Positions 1 to 14,550 of a stretch of DNA of 64,000 nucleotides are shown here, piece after piece. The position numbers were made by a program, and so were the translations under genes. Origin of the DNA: Allacma fusca. Its lineage: Eukaryota; Arthropoda; Collembola; Symphypleona; Sminthuridae. The DNA is taken from contig CAMXBY010000008.1 of NCBI GenBank assembly GCA_947179485.1, forward strand, positions 93,535-157,534, given 5' to 3'. Within the stretch, counting starts at the first letter, position 1. Each line of letters starts with the position of its first letter. The notes below the pieces were generated by a model. That model had not been told where the DNA came from and made no database searches. It saw nothing but the letters and a program-made list of their open reading frames with translations.

Positions 1-3000
1 GAAATTAAGAGATAAATTGATAATAAGCGATCAATGGAAACTAAGAGATAAATTGACAATTAGCGATAAATGGAAATTAGGCGATAAAATGATAATAAGC
101 GATAAATGGAAATTAAGCGATAAAATCATAATTAGCGATAAATGGAAATTAGGCGATAAAATGAAAATAAGCGATAAATGCAAATTAAGCGATAAATGAT
201 AATAAGCGATAAATTTAAATTAAGTGATAAAATGATAATAAGCGATAAATGTAAATTAGTCGAAAAAATGATAATCAGCGATAAATCGAAATTAAGCGAT
301 AAAATGACAATAAGCGATAATTGGAAATTAAGCGATAAAATGATAGTAAGCGATAAATTAAAACTAACCCATAAAGTTATATTAAGCGATAAATGTAAAT
401 TAGTCGATAAAGTGATAATAAGCGATAAATAGAAATTAAGAGATAAAGTAATAAAAAGAGATACAGGTAAATTAAACGATAAAATGATAATAAGCGTTAG
501 ATGGAAATTTAGCGATAAATAGAATTAAGCGATTAAATTAAAACAAGCGAAAAATGGAAAATACGCGATACAATAATAATAAGCGATAAATAGAATTTAA
601 GCGATAAAATGATAATAAGCGATAAAATGATAATAAGCGATAAATGTAAATTAAGCGATAAAATGTAAATGAGCTATAAATGTAAATTAGTCGATAAAAT
701 GATAATAAGCGATAAATGTAAATTGAGCGACAAAATGAAAATGAGCTATAAATGTAAATTAGTCGAAAAAATGTTAATAAGCGATAAATTAAAACCAAGC
801 CATAAAGTTATTATAATCGATAATTGGAAATTACGCGATAAAGTGATAATAAGCGATAAATGGAAATAAAGCGATAAAATGATAATAAGGGATACATGTA
901 AATTAAGCGATAAAATGATAATAAGCGATAAATTTAAATTAAGCGATAAAAAGATAATAAGCGACAACTTTAAATTAAGCGATAAAATGATAATAAGCGT
1001 TAGATGGAAATTAAGCGATAAATCGAATTAAGCGATAAAATTAAAATAAGCGATAAAGGGAAATTAAACGATACAATAATAATAAGCGATAAATGGAAAT
1101 TAAGCGATAAAATGATAATAAGCGATAAATTTAAATTAAGCGATAAAATGATAATAAGCGAGAAATTTAAATAAGCGATAAAATGATAATAAGCGATAAA
1201 TTAAAACTAAGCCATATAGGTATAATAAGCAATAAATGGACATTATTAAATAAATTGATAATAAGCGAAAAATGAAAATTGGGCTATAAAATGATAATAA
1301 GCGATAAATGTAAATTAAGCGATAAAATGATAATAAGCGATAAAATGATAATAAGCGATAAAGTGATAATAAGCGATAAATTGAAATTGAGCGATAAAGT
1401 GATAATAAGCGATAATTGGAAATTAAGCGATAAAATGATGATAAGCGATACATTAAAACTAAGCCATATAGTTATAATAAGCAATAAATGGACATTATTA
1501 AATAAATTGATAATAAGCGATAAATGGAAATTAAGCGATAAATTAAAACTAAAAAGCAAATAATAATACGCGATAAATGGAAATTGAGCGATAAAGTGAC
1601 AATAAGCGATAAATGGAAAGTAAGCGATAAATAGATAATAAGCGACGAATGGAAATTCAGCGATAAAGTGATAATAAGCGATAAATGGAAATTAAGCGAT
1701 AAAATGATAATAAGCGATAAATTGAAATTGAGCGATAAAGTGATAATACGCGATAAATGGAAATTGAGCGATAAAGTGATAAGAAGCAATAAATGGAAAT
1801 TAAGCGATAAAGTGATAATAAGCGATAAATGGAAATTAAGCGATAAAATGATAATAAGCGTTAGATGGAAATTAAGCGATAAATAGAATTAAGCGATAAA
1901 ATTAAAATAAGCGATAAATGGACATCAAGCGATACAATGATAATGAGGAATAAATGGAAATTAAGAGATAAATTGATAATAAGCGATAAATGGAAACTAA
2001 GAGATAAATTGACAATTAGCGATAAATGGAAATTAGGCGATAAAATGATAATAAGCGATAAATGTAAATTAAGCGATAAAATCATAATTAGCGATAAATG
2101 GAAATTAGGCGATAAAATGAAAATAAGCGATAAATGCAAATTAAGCGATAAATGATAATAAGCGATAAATTTAAATTAAGTGATAAAATGATAATAAGCG
2201 ATAAATGTAAATTAGTCGAAAAAATGATAATCAGCGATAAATCGAAATTAAGCGATAAAATGACAATAAGCGATAATTGGAAATTAAGCGATAAAATGAT
2301 AGTAAGCGATAAATTAAAACTAACCCATAAAGTTATATTAAGCGATAAATGTAAATTAGTCGATAAAGTGATAATAAGCGATAAATAGAAATTAAGAGAT
2401 AAAGTAATAAAAAGAGATACAGGTAAATTAAACGATAAAATGATAATAAGCGTTAGATGGAAATTTAGCGATAAATAGAATTAAGCGATTAAATTAAAAC
2501 AAGCGAAAAATGGAAAATACGCGATACAATAATAATAAGCGATAAATAGAATTTAAGCGATAAAATGATAATAAGCGATAAAATGATAATAAGCGATAAA
2601 TGTAAATTAAGCGATAAAATGTAAATGAGCTATAAATGTAAATTAGTCGATAAAATGATAATAAGCGATAAATGTAAATTGAGCGACAAAATGAAAATGA
2701 GCTATAAATGTAAATTAGTCGAAAAAATGTTAATAAGCGATAAATTAAAACCAAGCCATAAAGTTTTTATAATCGATAATTGGAAATTACGCGATAAAGT
2801 GATAATAAGCGATAAATGGAAATTACGCGATAAAGTGATAATAAGCGATAAATGGAAATAAAGCGATAAAATGATAATAAGGGATACATGTAAATTAAGC
2901 GATAAAATGATAATAAGCGATAAATTTAAATTAAGCGATAAAATGATAATAAGCGATAACTTTAAATTAAGCGATAAAATGATAATAAGCGTTAGATGGA

Positions 3001-4500
3001 AATTAAGCGATAAATCGAATTAAGCGATAAAATTAAAATAAGCGATAAAGGGAAATTAAACGATACAATAATAATAAGCGATAAATGGAAATTAAGCGAT
3101 AAAATGATAATAAGCGATAAATTTAAATTAAGCCAAAAAATGATAATAAGCGAGAAATTTAAATTAAGCGATAAAATGATAATAAGCGATAAATTAAAAC
3201 TAAGCCATATAGTTATAATAAGCAATAAATGGACATTATTAAATAAATTGATAATAAGCGATAAATGAAAATTGGGCTATAAAATGATAATAAGCGATAA
3301 ATGTAAATTAAGCGATAAATGGATAATAAGCGATAAATGTAAATTAAGCGATAAATGGATAATAAGCGATAAAATGATAATAAGCGATAAAGTGATAATA
3401 AGCGATAAATTGAAATTGAGCGATAAAGTGATAATGAGCGATAAATGGAAATTGAGCGATAAAGTGATAATAAGCGATAAATTGAAATTGAGCGATAAAG
3501 TGATAATGAGCGATAAATGGAAATTGAGCGATAAAGTGATAATAAGCGATAAATGGAAATTAAGCGATAAAGTGATAATAAGCGATAAATGGAAATTAAG
3601 CGATAAAATGATAATAAGCGTTACAAGGAAATTAAGCGATAAATAGAATTAAGCGATAAAATTAAAATAAGCGATAAATGGACATCAAGCGATACAATGA
3701 TAATGAGGAATAAATGGAAATTAAGAGATACATTGATAATAAGCGATCAATGGAAACTAAGAGATAAATTGCCAATAAGCGATAAATGGAAATTAGGCGA
3801 TAAAATGAAAATAAGCGATAAATGCAAATTAAGCGATAAATGATAATAAGCGATAAATTTAAATTAAGTGATAAAATGATAATAAGCGATAAATGTAAAT
3901 TAGTCGAAAAAATGATAATCAGCGATAAATCGAAATTAAGCGATAAAATGACAATAAGCGATAATTGGAAATTAAGCGATAAAATGATAGTAAGCGATAA
4001 ATTAAAACTAACCCATAAAGTTATATTAAGCGATAAATGTAAATTAGTCGATAAAGTGATAATAAGCGATAAATAGAAATTAAGAGATAAAGTAATAAAA
4101 AGAGATACAGGTAAATTAAACGATAAAATGATAATAAGCGTTAGATGGAAATTTAGCGATAAATAGAATTAAGCGATTAAATTAAAACAAGCGAAAAATG
4201 GAAAATACGCGATACAATAATAATAAGCGATAAATAGAATTTAAGCGATAAAATGATAATAAGCGATAAATGTAAATTAAGCGATAAAATGTAAATGAGC
4301 TATAAATGTAAATTAGTCGATAAAATGATAATAAGCGATAAATGTAAATTGAGCGACAAAATGAAAATGAGCTATAAATGTAAATTAGTCGAAAAAATGT
4401 TAATAAGCGATAAATTAAAACCAAGCCATAAAGTTATTATAAGCGATAATTGGAAATTACGCGATAAAGTGATAATAAGCGATAAATGGAAATAAAGCGA
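1..4500. repeat. Higher-order repeat block 1 (about 1.96 and 1.69 kb periods)
   Basis: Variant monomers recur in the same order. The stretch from about 1 to 900 returns at +1956 (for example 196 and 2152, 538 and 2494) and again at a further +1688 (2152 and 3840, 2494 and 4182). Later parts are shifted by 1993, so copies differ by insertions or deletions of whole monomers. About two and a half copies are visible and the first is cut by the window edge. This is the usual signature of unequal exchange in a satellite. Confidence 0.88.
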
Positions 4501-7275
4501 TAAAATGATAATAAGGGATACATGTAAATTAAGCGATAAAATGATAATAAGCGATAAATTTAAATTAAGCGATAAAATGATAATAAGCGATAAATTTAAA
4601 TTAAGCGATAAAATGATAATAAGCGATAAATTTAAATTAAGTGATGAAATGATAATAAGCGTTAAATGGAAATTAAGAGATAAATTGATAATTAGCGATA
4701 AATGGAAATTAGGCGATAAAATGATAATAAGCGATAAATGTAAATTAAGAGATAAAATGATAATAAGCGATAAATTTAAATTAAGCGATAAAATGATAAC
4801 AAGCGATAAATGTAAATTAGTCGATAAAATGATAATAACCGATAAATAGAAATTAAGCGATAAAATGATAATAAGCGATAATTTGAAATTAAGCGATAAA
4901 ATGATAGTAAGCGATAAATTAAAACTAAGCCATAAAATTATAAGCGATAAATTAAAACTAAGCGATAAAGTGATAAAAAGCGGTAAATGGAAATTTAGAG
5001 ATTAATTGATAATAAGCGATAAATCGAAATTAGGCTATAAAACGATTATAAGCGATAAATGTAAATTAAGCGATAAAATGATAATAAGCGATAAAATGAT
5101 GATTAGCGATAAATGTAAATCAAACGATAAAATGATAATAAACGATAAATTAAAACTAACCCAAGATGTAATAATAAGCGATAAATGGAAATTAAGCGAT
5201 AAAGTGAAAATAAGCGATAAATGAAAATTGAGCGATAAAGTGATAAAACGAGATAAATGTAAATTAAATGATAAAATGATAATAAGCGTTAGATGGAAAT
5301 TAAGCGATAAATAGAATTAAGTGATTAAATTAAAATAAGCGATAAATGGAAATTAAGCGATACAATAATAATAAGCGATAAATGGAATCTAAGCGATAAA
5401 ATGATAATGAGCGATAAATGTAAATTAGTCGATAAAATGATAATGAGCGATAAATGTAAATTAGTCGATAAAATGATAATAAGCGATAAATTAAAACCAA
5501 GCCATGAAGTTATAATTAGCGATAATTGGAAATTAAGCGATAAAGTTATAATTAGCGATTATTGGAAATTAAGCGATAAAGTGATAATAAGCGATAAATG
5601 GAAATTAAACGATAAAATGATAATAAGCGTTAGATAAAAATGAAGCGATAAATAGAATTAAGCGATAAAATTCAAATAAGCGATAAATGGAAATTAAGCG
5701 ATAAAGTGATAATAAGCGATAAATGGAAATTAAGCGATAAAGTGATAATAAGCGATCAATAGAAATAAAGCGATAAAGTGATAAAAAGCGATAAATGGGA
5801 ATTGAGCGATAAAGTGATAAAAAATGTTACATGTAAATTAAATTATAAAATGATAATAAGCGTTAGATGGAAATTAAGCGATAAATAGAATTAAGCGATA
5901 AAATGCTAATAAGCGATCAATTAAAACCAAGCCATAAAGTTATAATAAGCGATAATTGGAAATTAAGCGATAAAGTGATACTAAGCGATAATTGGAAACT
6001 AAGCGATAAAATGATAGTAAGCGATACATTAAAACTAAGCCATAAAGTTTTAATAAGCCATAAATCAAAACTAAGCGATAAAGTGATAATAAACGGTAAA
6101 TGGAAATTAAGAGATAAATTGATAATAAGCCATAAATGGAAATTAGGCTATAAAACGATTATAAGCGATAAATGCAAATTAAGCGATAAAATGATAATAG
6201 GCGATAAATGGAAATGAAGCGATAGAATAATAAGAGGCTATAAATGGAAATTAAGCGATAAAATGATAATAAGCGACAAATGTAAATTAGTCGACAAAAT
6301 GATAATAAGCGATAAATGGAAATTAGGCTAAAAAATGATAATTAACGATAAATGTAAATTAAGCGATAAAATGATATTGAGCGATAAATGTAAATTAGTC
6401 GACAAACCGATATTAAGCGATAAATTAAAACTAAGCAATAAATGGAAATTAAGCAATAAAGTGATAATAAGCGATAAAGTGATAATAAGCGATAAATGGA
6501 CATTAAGAAATAAATTGATAATAAGCGATAAATGGAAATTGGGCTATAAAATGATAATAAGCGATAAATGTAAGTTAAGCGAAAAAGTAATAATAAGCGA
6601 AAAATGGAAATTAAGAGATAAATTGATAATTAGCGATAAATGGAAATTATGCGATAAAATGATAATAAGCGAAAAATGTAAATTAAGGGATAAAATGATA
6701 ATAAGCGATAAATTTAAATTAAGCGATAAAATGATAACAAGCGATAAATGTAAATTAGTGGATAAAATGATAATAAGCGATAAATAGAAATTAAGCGATA
6801 AAATGATAATAAGCGATAAATGTAAATTAAGCGATAAAATGATAGTAAGCGATAAATTAAAACTAAGCCATAAAGTTATAAGCGATAAAGTGATAAAAAG
6901 CGGTAAATGGAAATTTAGAGATTAATTGATAATAAGCGATAAATCGAAATTAGGCTATAAAACGATTATAAGCGATAAATGTAAATTAAGCGATAAAATG
7001 ATAATAAGCGATAAAATGATGATTAGCGATAAATGTAAATCAAACGATAAAATGATAATAAACGATAAATTAAAACTAACCCAAAATGTAATAATAAGCG
7101 ATAAATGGAAATTAAGCGATAAAGTGATAATAAGCGATAAATGGAAATAAAGCGATAAAGTGATAATAAGCGACAAATGAAAATTGAGCGATAAAATGAT
7201 AATAAGCGATAAATTAAAATTAAGCAATAAATTTAAATTAAGCGATAAAATGATAATAAGCATTAAATTTAAATT
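4500..7275. repeat. Higher-order repeat block 2 (about 1.92 kb period)
   Basis: A run with an unusual variant order at 5006-5150 recurs at 6926-7070 (shift 1920), and the flanking segment ending at 4849 recurs ending at 6787 (shift about 1938). The block is less regular than its neighbours and has more divergent monomers. It is probably an older amplification that links blocks 1 and 3. Its boundaries are approximate. Confidence 0.75.
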
Positions 7276-10200
7276 AAGCGATAAAATGATAATAAGCGAT
7301 CAATTAAAACCAAGCCATAAAGTTATAATAAGCGATAATTGGAAATTAAGCGATAAAGTGATAATAAGCGATAATTGGAAACTAAGCGATAAAATGATAG
7401 TAAGCGATACATTAAAACTAAGCCATAAAGTTTTAATAAGCGATAAATTAAAACTAAGCGATAAAGTGATAATAAACGGTAAATGGAAATTAATCGATAA
7501 AATGATATTAAGCGATAAAATGATATTAAGCGATAAATAGAAAGTAAGCGATAAAATAATATTAAGCGATAAAATGATAACAAGCGATAGATGGAAATTA
7601 AGCGATACAATTATATTAAGCGATAAATGGAAACTTAGCGATAAAGTGATAACAAGTGATAAATGTAAATTAAGCGATAAAATGATAATAAGCGATAAAT
7701 GTAAATTAGGCGATAAAATGATAATAAACAAAAATAAATATACGTGATAAATTAAAAGTATCCATAATTTAAAATTGAGCTATAAATAGAAATTAGGCGA
7801 TAAAATGATAATAGGCGATAAATAGACATTAAGCGATAAATAATAATTGAGGGATAGTTAGAAATTAAGCGTTCAAATGATATTAAGCGATAGGTGGAAA
7901 TTAAGCGATAAAATGATAACAAGCGATAGATGGAAACTAAGCGATAAAGTGATAATAAGCGACAAGTGTAAATTAAGCGATGAAATGATAATAAGCGATA
8001 AATGCAAATTAAGCGATAAAGTGATAATAATCGATAAATTTAAATTAAGCGATAAAATGATAATAAGCGATAAATGGCAATTAGGCGATAAAATTATAAT
8101 AAGCAAAAAATAAAAAGACGCGATCAATTCAAAGTATCCATAATTTAAAATTGAGCTATAAATAGAAATTAGGCGATAAAATGATAAAAGGCGATAAATA
8201 GACATTAAGCGATAAATAAAAATTGCGGGATAGTTAGAAATTAAGCGTTCAAATGATATTAAGCGATAGGTGGAAATTAAGCGATAAAATGATAACAAGA
8301 GATAGATGGAAACTAAGCGATAAAGTGATAATAAGCGACAAGTGTAAATTAAGCGATGAAATGATAATAAGCGATAAATGCAAATTAAGCGATAAAGTGA
8401 TAATAATCGATAAATTTAAATTAAGCGATAAAATGATAATAAGCGATAAATGGCAATTAGGCGATAAAATTATAATAAGCAAAAAATAAAAAGACGCGAT
8501 CAATTCAAAGTATCCATAATTTAAAATTAAGCTATAAATGGAAATTAGGCGATAAAATGATAAAAGGTGATAAATGGAAATTAAGAGATAAAATGATAAT
8601 AACGATTATTGGAAATTAAGCGATAAAATGATAATAACCGATTATTGAAATTATAAGCGATAAATTGAAAATAAATGATAAATTGAAATTATAAGCGATA
8701 AATTGAAAATAAATGATAAATTGAAATTATAAGCGATAAAATGATAATAAGCGATCAATTAAAACCAAGCCATAAAGTTATAATAAGCGATAATTGGAAA
8801 TTAAGCGATAAAGTGATAATAAGCGATAATTGGAAACTAAGCGATAAAATGATAGTAAGCGATACATTAAAACTAAGCCATAAAGTTTTAATAAGCGATA
8901 AATTAAAACTAAGCGATAAAGTGATAATAAACGGTAAATGGAAATTAATCGATAAAATGATATTAAGCGATAAAATGATATTAAGCGATAAATAGAAAGT
9001 AAGCGATAAAATAATATTAAGCGATAAAATGATAACAAGCGATAGATGGAAATTAAGCGATACAATTATATTAAGCGATAAATGGAAACTTAGCGATAAA
9101 GTGATAACAAGTGATAAATGTAAATTAAGCGATAAAATGATAATAAGCGATAAATGTAAATTAGGCGATAAAATGATAATAAACAAAAATAAATATACGT
9201 GATAAATTAAAAGTATCCATAATTTAAAATTGAGCTATAAATAGAAATTAGGCGATAAAATGATAATAGGCGATAAATAGACATTAAGCGATAAATAATA
9301 ATTGAGGGATAGTTAGAAATTAAGCGTTCAAATGATATTAAGCGATAGGTGGAAATTAAGCGATAAAATGATAACAAGCGATAGATGGAAACTAAGCGAT
9401 AAAGTGATAATAAGCGACAAGTGTAAATTAAGCGATGAAATGATAATAAGCGATAAATGCAAATTAAGCGATAAAGTGATAATAATCGATAAATTTAAAT
9501 TAAGCGATAAAATGATAATAAGCGATAAATGGCAATTAGGCGATAAAATTATAATAAGCAAAAAATAAAAAGACGCGATCAATTCAAAGTATCCATAATT
9601 TAAAATTGAGCTATAAATAGAAATTAGGCGATAAAATGATAAAAGGCGATAAATAGACATTAAGCGATAAATAAAAATTGCGGGATAGTTAGAAATTAAG
9701 CGTTCAAATGATATTAAGCGATAGGTGGAAATTAAGCGATAAAATGATAACAAGAGATAGATGGAAACTAAGCGATAAAGTGATAATAAGCGACAAGTGT
9801 AAATTAAGCGATGAAATGATAATAAGCGATAAATGCAAATTAAGCGATAAAGTGATAATAATCGATAAATTTAAATTAAGCGATAAAATGATAATAAGCG
9901 ATAAATGGCAATTAGGCGATAAAATTATAATAAGCAAAAAATAAAAAGACGCGATCAATTCAAAGTATCCATAATTTAAAATTAAGCTATAAATGGAAAT
10001 TAGGCGATAAAATGATAAAAGGTGATAAATGGAAATTAAGAGATAAAATGATAATAACGATTATTGGAAATTAAGCGATAAAATGATAATAACCGATTAT
10101 TGAAATTATAAGCGATAAATTGAAAATAAATGATAAATTGAAATTATAAGCGATAAATTGAAAATAAATGATAAATTGAAATTATAAGCGATAAAATGAT

Positions 10201-13200
10201 AATAAGCGATCAATTAAAACCAAGCCATAAAGTTATAATAAGCGATAATTGGAAATTAAGCGATAAAGTGATAATAAGCGATAATTGGAAACTAAGCGAT
10301 AAAATGATAGTAAGCGATACATTAAAACTAAGCCATAAAGTTTTAATAAGCGATAAATTAAAACTAAGCGATAAAGTGATAATAAACGGTAAATGGAAAT
10401 TAATCGATAAAATGATATTAAGCGATAAAATGATATTAAGCGATAAATAGAAAGTAAGCGATAAAATAATATTAAGCGATAAAATGATAACAAGCGATAG
10501 ATGGAAATTAAGCGATACAATTATATTAAGCGATAAATGGAAACTTAGCGATAAAGTGATAACAAGTGATAAATGTAAATTAAGCGATAAAATGATAATA
10601 AGCGATAAATGTAAATTAGGCGATAAAATGATAATAAACAAAAATAAATATACGTGATAAATTAAAAGTATCCATAATTTAAAATTGAGCTATAAATAGA
10701 AATTAGGCGATAAAATGATAATAGGCGATAAATAGACATTAAGCGATAAATAATAATTGAGGGATAGTTAGAAATTAAGCGTTCAAATGATATTAAGCGA
10801 TAGGTGGAAATTAAGCGATAAAATGATAACAAGCGATAGATGGAAACTAAGCGATAAAGTGATAATAAGCGACAAGTGTAAATTAAGCGATGAAATGATA
10901 ATAAGCGATAAATGCAAATTAAGCGATAAAGTGATAATAATCGATAAATTTAAATTAAGCGATAAAATGATAATAAGCGATAAATGGCAATTAGGCGATA
11001 AAATTATAATAAGCAAAAAATAAAAAGACGCGATCAATTCAAAGTATCCATAATTTAAAATTGAGCTATAAATAGAAATTAGGCGATAAAATGATAAAAG
11101 GCGATAAATAGACATTAAGCGATAAATAAAAATTGCGGGATAGTTAGAAATTAAGCGTTCAAATGATATTAAGCGATAGGTGGAAATTAAGCGATAAAAT
11201 GATAACAAGAGATAGATGGAAACTAAGCGATAAAGTGATAATAAGCGACAAGTGTAAATTAAGCGATGAAATGATAATAAGCGATAAATGCAAATTAAGC
11301 GATAAAGTGATAATAATCGATAAATTTAAATTAAGCGATAAAATGATAATAAGCGATAAATGGCAATTAGGCGATAAAATTATAATAAGCAAAAAATAAA
11401 AAGACGCGATCAATTCAAAGTATCCATAATTTAAAATTAAGCTATAAATGGAAATTAGGCGATAAAATGATAAAAGGTGATAAATGGAAATTAAGAGATA
11501 AAATGATAATAACGATTATTGGAAATTAAGCGATAAAATGATAATAACCGATTATTGAAATTATAAGCGATAAATTGAAAATAAATGATAAATTGAAATT
11601 ATAAGCGATAAATTGAAAATAAATGATAAATTGAAATTATAAGCGATAAAATGATAATAAGCGATCAATTAAAACCAAGCCATAAAGTTATAATAAGCGA
11701 TAATTGGAAATTAAGCGATAAAGTGATAATAAGCGATAATTGGAAACTAAGCGATAAAATGATAGTAAGCGATACATTAAAACTAAGCCATAAAGTTTTA
11801 ATAAGCGATAAATTAAAACTAAGCGATAAAGTGATAATAAACGGTAAATGGAAATTAATCGATAAAATGATATTAAGCGATAAAATGATATTAAGCGATA
11901 AATAGAAATTAAGCGATAAAATAATATTAAGCGATAAAATGATAACAAGCGATAGATGGAAATTAAGCGATACAATTATATTAAGCGATAAATGGAAACT
12001 TAGCGATAAAGTGATAACAAGTGATAAATGTAAATTAAGCGATAAAATGATAATAAGCGATAAATGTAAATTAGGCGATAAAATGATAATAAACAAAAAT
12101 AAATATACGTGATAAATTAAAAGTATCCATAATTTAAAATTGAGCTATAAATAGAAATTAGGCGATAAAATGATAATAGGCGATAAATAGACATTAAGCG
12201 ATAAATAATAATTGAGGGATAGTTAGAAATTAAGCGTTCAAATGATATTAAGCGATAGGTGGAAATTAAGCGATAAAATGATAACAAGCGATAGATGGAA
12301 ACTAAGCGATAAAGTGATAATAAGCGACAAGTGTAAATTAAGCGATGAAATGATAATAAGCGATAAATGCAAATTAAGCGATAAAGTGATAATAATCGAT
12401 AAATTTAAATTAAGCGATAAAATGATAATAAGCGATAAATGGCAATTAGGCGATAAAATTATAATAAGCAAAAAATAAAAAGACGCGATCAATTCAAAGT
12501 ATCCATAATTTAAAATTGAGCTATAAATAGAAATTAGGCGATAAAATGATAAAAGGCGATAAATAGACATTAAGCGATAAATAAAAATTGCGGGATAGTT
12601 AGAAATTAAGCGTTCAAATGATATTAAGCGATAGGTGGAAATTAAGCGATAAAATGATAACAAGAGATAGATGGAAACTAAGCGATAAAGTGATAATAAG
12701 CGACAAGTGTAAATTAAGCGATGAAATGATAATAAGCGATAAATGCAAATTAAGCGATAAAGTGATAATAATCGATAAATTTAAATTAAGCGATAAAATG
12801 ATAATAAGCGATAAATGTCAATTAGGCGATAAAATTATAATAAGCAAAAAATAAAAAGACGCGATCAATTCAAAGTATCCATAATTTAAAATTAAGCTAT
12901 AAATGGAAATTAGGCGATAAAATGATAAAAGGTGATAAATGGAAATTAAGAGATAAAATGATAATAACGATTATTGGAAATTAAGCGATAAAATGATAAT
13001 AACCGATTATTGAAATTATAAGCGATAAATTGAAAATAAATGATAAATTGAAATTATAAGCGATAAATTGAAAATAAATGATAAATTGAAATTATAAGCG
13101 ATAAAATGATAATAAGCGATCAATTAAAACCAAGCCATAAAGTTATAATAAGCGATAATTGGAAATTAAGCGATAAAGTGATAATAAGCGATAATTGGAA

Positions 13201-14550
13201 ACTAAGCGATAAAATGATAGTAAGCGATACATTAAAACTAAGCCATAAAGTTTTAATAAGCGATAAATTAAAACTAAGCGATAAAGTGATAATAAACGGT
13301 AAATGGAAATTAATCGATAAAATGATATTAAGCGATAAAATGATATTAAGCGATAAATAGAAATTAAGCGATAAAATAATATTAAGCGATAAAATGATAA
13401 CAAGCGATAGATGGAAATTAAGCGATACAATTATATTAAGCGATAAATGGAAACTTAGCGATAAAGTGATAACAAGTGATAAATGTAAATTAAGCGATAA
13501 AATGATAATAAGCGATAAATGTAAATTAGGCGATAAAATGATAATAAACAAAAATAAATATACGTGATAAATTAAAAGTATCCATAATTTAAAATTGAGC
13601 TATAAATAGAAATTAGGCGATAAAATGATAATAGGCGATAAATAGACATTAAGCGATAAATAATAATTGAGGGATAGTTAGAAATTAAGCGTTCAAATGA
13701 TATTAAGCGATAGGTGGAAATTAAGCGATAAAATGATAACAAGCGATAGATGGAAACTAAGCGATAAAGTGATAATAAGCGACAAGTGTAAATTAAGCGA
13801 TGAAATGATAATAAGCGATAAATGCAAATTAAGCGATAAAGTGATAATAATCGATAAATTTAAATTAAGCGATAAAATGATAATAAGCGATAAATGGCAA
13901 TTAGGCGATAAAATTATAATAAGCAAAAAATAAAAAGACGCGATCAATTCAAAGTATCCATAATTTAAAATTGAGCTATAAATAGAAATTAGGCGATAAA
14001 ATGATAAAAGGCGATAAATAGACATTAAGCGATAAATAAAAATTGCGGGATAGTTAGAAATTAAGCGTTCAAATGATATTAAGCGATAGGTTGGAAATTA
14101 AGCGATAAAATGATAACAAGAGATAGATGGAAACTAAGCGATAAAGTGATAATAAGCGACAAGTGTAAATTAAGCGATGAAATGATAATAAGCGATAAAT
14201 GCAAATTAAGCGATAAAGTGATAATAATCGATAAATTTAAATTAAGCGATAAAATGATAATAAGCGATAAATGGCAATTAGGCGATAAAATTATAATAAG
14301 CAAAAAATAAAAAGACGCGATCAATTCAAAGTATCCATAATTTAAAATTAAGCTATAAATGGAAATTAGGCGATAAAATGATAAAAGGTGATAAATGGAA
14401 ATTAAGAGATAAAATGATAATAACGATTATTGGAAATTAAGCGATAAAATGATAATAACCGATTATTGAAATTATAAGCGATAAATTGAAAATAAATGAT
14501 AAATTGAAATTATAAGCGATAAATTGAAAATAAATGATAAATTGAAATTA
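7276..14550. repeat. Higher-order repeat block 3: five copies of a 1455-bp unit
   Basis: Five head-to-tail units start near 7276, 8731, 10186, 11641 and 13096, exactly 1455 bp apart. They are nearly identical by eye. Units 4 and 5 share a G-to-T change (GAAAGTAAG in units 1-3, GAAATTAAG near 11907 and 13362), a second change near 12818 is private to unit 4, and unit 5 has a one-base insertion near 14091. 1455 is not a multiple of 18, so the unit contains out-of-register punctuation, including an internal 376-bp duplication and short AAATGATAAATTG runs at its right end. The near-identity points to recent amplification. Confidence 0.95.
7750..8500. repeat. Internal 376-bp tandem duplication inside each 1455-bp unit
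   Basis: Positions around 7877 and 8253 carry the same monomer series 376 bp apart, and the pair is repeated in every 1455-bp unit (for example 9332 and 9708, 10787 and 11163). Each half begins with a non-satellite spacer containing AGTATCCATAATTTAAA, followed by GAGCTATAAATAG. The same spacer also opens a third segment near 8510. The two halves differ at scattered positions, for example CAAGCGATAG versus CAAGAGATAG, so the duplication predates amplification of the whole unit. Confidence 0.88.

Noticed and set aside
7276-14550. CRISPR-like regular repeats
   Set aside because: The repeats are contiguous 18-bp monomers without unique spacers, the context is eukaryotic, and no cas genes are present.
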